Part shown: positions 40,905 to 42,833 of the stretch, in pieces
Numbering within the stretch: the first letter of the stretch is position 1
How the letters are laid out: each line of letters begins with the position of its first letter
Assembly: GCA_964555935.1 (NCBI GenBank)
Contig: CAZKUN010000053.1
Span: forward strand, 1-42,833
Length of the DNA: 42,833 bases
Direction of reading: 5' to 3'
Source: CAZKUN01 sp964555935
GTDB taxonomy: Bacteria; Armatimonadota; Zipacnadia; Zipacnadales; VGFC01
Position numbers and translations under genes: made by a program
Notes under the pieces: model-generated
Databases searched by the model: none
What the model was told of the DNA's origin: nothing
What the model saw: the letters and a program-made list of their open reading frames with translations, nothing else

Positions 40905-42833
40905 ATGATACCTCTCATCTGCACGCTCGCCGGTCCCCTCATCGCCCAACCCCAGCAGGCCCATAGCGGCCGGATCGACATCTACGTGGTCGACCAGGCC
41001 TTCGACCTCACGAACGCGCGGGGCTCCAGGCGCGCGCGGGTCACCGCCTGCAGTTGGCTGGGCGAGGGCAAGGAACGCACGGGAGTGAGCTGTGAGAAGC
41101 AGCTTGGGAACGAATGGGAGGAAATTTGGGTCGAGTTCACCGCGGAGGGCGCGGGATCGGTCGACATCGACCTCCAGGGCGAGTACTACAACAAGGAACG
41201 GCCGGATGACGTGCGGCTGGTATGGGCCGATGACGTCACTGTCACCGGCGCCGAGATTCAGAATGCGAGCTTCGAGGACGTCGGCGCGGATGGCCATCCG
41301 GCGGGATGGCGGTTCACAGCGGAGTTCGATCCGGATGGCTGGAGCCGGGATGGCTCTGTGGCGTCGGACGGCGATTCGTGCATTGCCGTCTGGTGGGGGA
41401 GCCAAGCGCGTCAGGTCTTTGAGGTCGAGGCGGGCGAGACGTACCGCGTCGCGGCGCTGTTTCGCGTGATCGACCCGAGCAAGATTCAGCCGCCGGCTCA
41501 CGTGCCCTTCGAGTGCCCTGTGGAGATGTACGAGCAGGACATTGAGATTGAGTTTGCGTCGGAAGATGCAGCGGACCGGGCGAGCGTTGAGATGCTACCG
41601 TTGTACGACGGCCACGAGTGGGCGATCTCGAGTCGCTGGGACGACAATAACGCCGGCGGCGATCGCCTCGTGAAGGCAGCGCTGGTCGAGCACGGCCACA
41701 AGGGGACGTTCTACCTCAACCAGGTGGGGGAGCGATTCTCGGGCGATGTCATGAGGGAGTTGATGGAGGGCGGATTCAGTATCGGCGGCCACGGCATCGG
41801 CCACCCGATGCTCACGTATCTGAACCGCAACGCGATCTTCGAGGTCGTGGCGCGCTCGCGAGCCGACCTTGAGGCCGCCGCGGACACGCGGATCAACTCA
41901 TACGCGTTCAGCTTCTGCAACTTCCGCAACTCGCTGGAGGGCGACGCGGTTCACGTCGACATCACCCGCGCGCTCGAGCGCGGCGGTTACTACAACATCG
42001 CCAACGGCTGGTACCACGACGCGATCGGCACGGACATGATCCTCAGCCCGATCATGCCGTGGGACGGCAAGCCCATTCGCGCTTACTTGGAGAGCGCGCT
42101 GGTCAACGACTGGCACAAGGACGAGCACCCGAACCTCTCCTACGCGATGCATGCCTGGTACGATACGCCCGAGGAATGGAAGACGTTCCACGAGCACCTC
42201 GCGATGCTTGAGGGCAACCCGGACTACTGGTATTGCAGCCAAAACGAGTACGCGGCATATCGCTTCCAGTTGCTGAAGAGCACGCTGTCTGAGCCGGTAC
42301 GCGAAGGGAGCACGCTTCGGTTCACGCTCACGCGCCCGTCGCTGGTCGATGTCAACGACCCGACGCCACTAACATTTGGCGTGCTGGGCGTCCCGGCGGA
42401 TGCGGTGACGGCGGTTCGGTGCGCGTCGGCGGATGTGAGGCTGTCTGAGCGTAACGCAGACGAGCCGAGGTTCAGCCTCGCGCAAGACCGCGATCAGGCG
42501 CTCCCGCAGGTCGTTGGCCTCATCCACAACCGCGATAACGACGCGGAGCTGGCGGACGCGGGGCCCGAGTGCTCCGGGGTCATGGCCGGCTTGCGGCTGG
42601 AGGATGGGAAGCTGACGGTTGAGATCGAGAATGGATCCGATGTGAAACTCAGCGACGTGCGCTACACGTTCCGACTCCCGCTGGCGTGGCGCAATTCGGT
42701 GCTCATCCAGGCCGTTCCTAACATCGACCCCGGCATCCGGGCAGGCACGGCGGCCGATATCGGCGCGCCCGGCGCCGACTACAAGCATCGCGCGGGCAGC
42801 GCGTTCTTCCTCGCTCAGGTAGACTTCACCCAC
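40905..42833 (+). CDS. polysaccharide deacetylase (NodB-like) with N-terminal CBM-like domain, partial at right edge
   Basis: 643 codons are open to the window end. I start at ATG 40905, which gives MIPLICTLAGPLIAQ as a signal sequence. An in-frame GTG 40848 has a better SD (AGGGGA, 5 nt) and would add 19 residues before it, so the start is uncertain. Residues about 20-200 resemble a CBM4/9-like sandwich (GAEIQNASFEDVGADGHPAGWRF). The NodB-like domain begins near 238: WAISSRWDDNNAGGD supplies D246-D247, GTFYLN is a strand, and the HxxxH is H296-x3-H300 in GGHGIGHPML. Known enzymes remove N- or O-acetyl groups from glycans with a divalent metal. The C-terminal beta region (from about 470) is unassigned. 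Confidence 0.8.
   Translation, partial: MIPLICTLAGPLIAQPQQAHSGRIDIYVVDQAFDLTNARGSRRARVTACSWLGEGKERTGVSCEKQLGNEWEEIWVEFTAEGAGSVDIDLQGEYYNKERPDDVRLVWADDVTVTGAEIQNASFEDVGADGHPAGWRFTAEFDPDGWSRDGSVASDGDSCIAVWWGSQARQVFEVEAGETYRVAALFRVIDPSKIQPPAHVPFECPVEMYEQDIEIEFASEDAADRASVEMLPLYDGHEWAISSRWDDNNAGGDRLVKAALVEHGHKGTFYLNQVGERFSGDVMRELMEGGFSIGGHGIGHPMLTYLNRNAIFEVVARSRADLEAAADTRINSYAFSFCNFRNSLEGDAVHVDITRALERGGYYNIANGWYHDAIGTDMILSPIMPWDGKPIRAYLESALVNDWHKDEHPNLSYAMHAWYDTPEEWKTFHEHLAMLEGNPDYWYCSQNEYAAYRFQLLKSTLSEPVREGSTLRFTLTRPSLVDVNDPTPLTFGVLGVPADAVTAVRCASADVRLSERNADEPRFSLAQDRDQALPQVVGLIHNRDNDAELADAGPECSGVMAGLRLEDGKLTVEIENGSDVKLSDVRYTFRLPLAWRNSVLIQAVPNIDPGIRAGTAADIGAPGADYKHRAGSAFFLAQVDFTH

Noticed and set aside
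1..42833. CRISPR array, tRNA or rRNA gene, or insertion sequence
   Set aside because: None seen: no regular direct repeats with spacers, no tRNA T-loop context, no transposase motif. A covariance-model search was not possible here.

Overview
The window is about 42.8 kb of GC-rich, gene-dense bacterial DNA with no intergenic stretch above about 210 bp and no rRNA, tRNA, CRISPR array or insertion sequence that I can see. It looks like a diderm, heterotrophic, polysaccharide-degrading bacterium: most proteins carry Sec or Tat signal peptides, two resemble outer-membrane barrels with a c-type heme, and the content (glycoside-hydrolase-like TIM barrels, a family 8 polysaccharide lyase, a sulfatase, URO-D-like proteins, an HzsA-related heme protein) is typical of Armatimonadota, Hydrogenedentota or Planctomycetota genomes. 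The phylum cannot be fixed from this sequence. A Gram-positive-type SOS box at 25337-25370 would fit the Armatimonadota side better. A 10-N scaffold gap at 37501-37510 shows that this is an assembled draft.

Layout. 1-1546 (-): two tandem paralogous heme/outer-membrane-barrel proteins, the second cut by the left edge. 1635-5922: a DUF4434-like glycosidase (+) facing a coupled pair (-), a GH-A/GH42-like hydrolase and an alpha/alpha-barrel protein. 6009-9605: a Ppx/GppA phosphatase (+), then a PL8 lyase coupled to a small membrane protein (-). 9740-13352: an amidohydrolase overlapping a URO-D-like gene (+), convergent with a secreted von Willebrand A protein (-). 13510-19246: two very large secreted glycosidases, convergent. 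19285-24282: an HzsA-related three-heme protein with an NPCBM domain (-), divergent from an orphan fabF (+). 24341-25318 (-): an unknown gene behind a near-consensus sigma70 promoter whose start point lies inside a perfect LexA-type palindrome.

25421-36227 (-) is a run of eight tightly packed genes: a URO-D-like protein, an SDR/DUF2867 oxidoreductase, four tandem paralogous membrane proteins sharing a K-L-P-x-S-P-M N-terminal motif, a formylglycine sulfatase, and a 1366-residue exo-lyase-like protein ending in squalene-cyclase-type repeats. The last six genes overlap each other (4, 4, 8, 37 and 4 nt). 36408-42833 (+): a MerA/Lpd-like flavoprotein split by the N gap, a TIGR04283-type glycosyltransferase, another secreted glycosidase-like protein, and a polysaccharide deacetylase-like protein cut by the right edge.

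Together the genes describe secreted breakdown of complex, probably sulfated and acidic polysaccharide: PL8 lyase, sulfatase, exo-lyase, several GH-A barrels and a deacetylase. No SusC/SusD pair, TonB receptor, sugar ABC transporter or sensor is visible, so this is not a classical polysaccharide utilisation locus. The two most novel items are the sulfatase/exo-lyase operon with its quadruplicated membrane protein and the SOS-box-controlled orphan gene.
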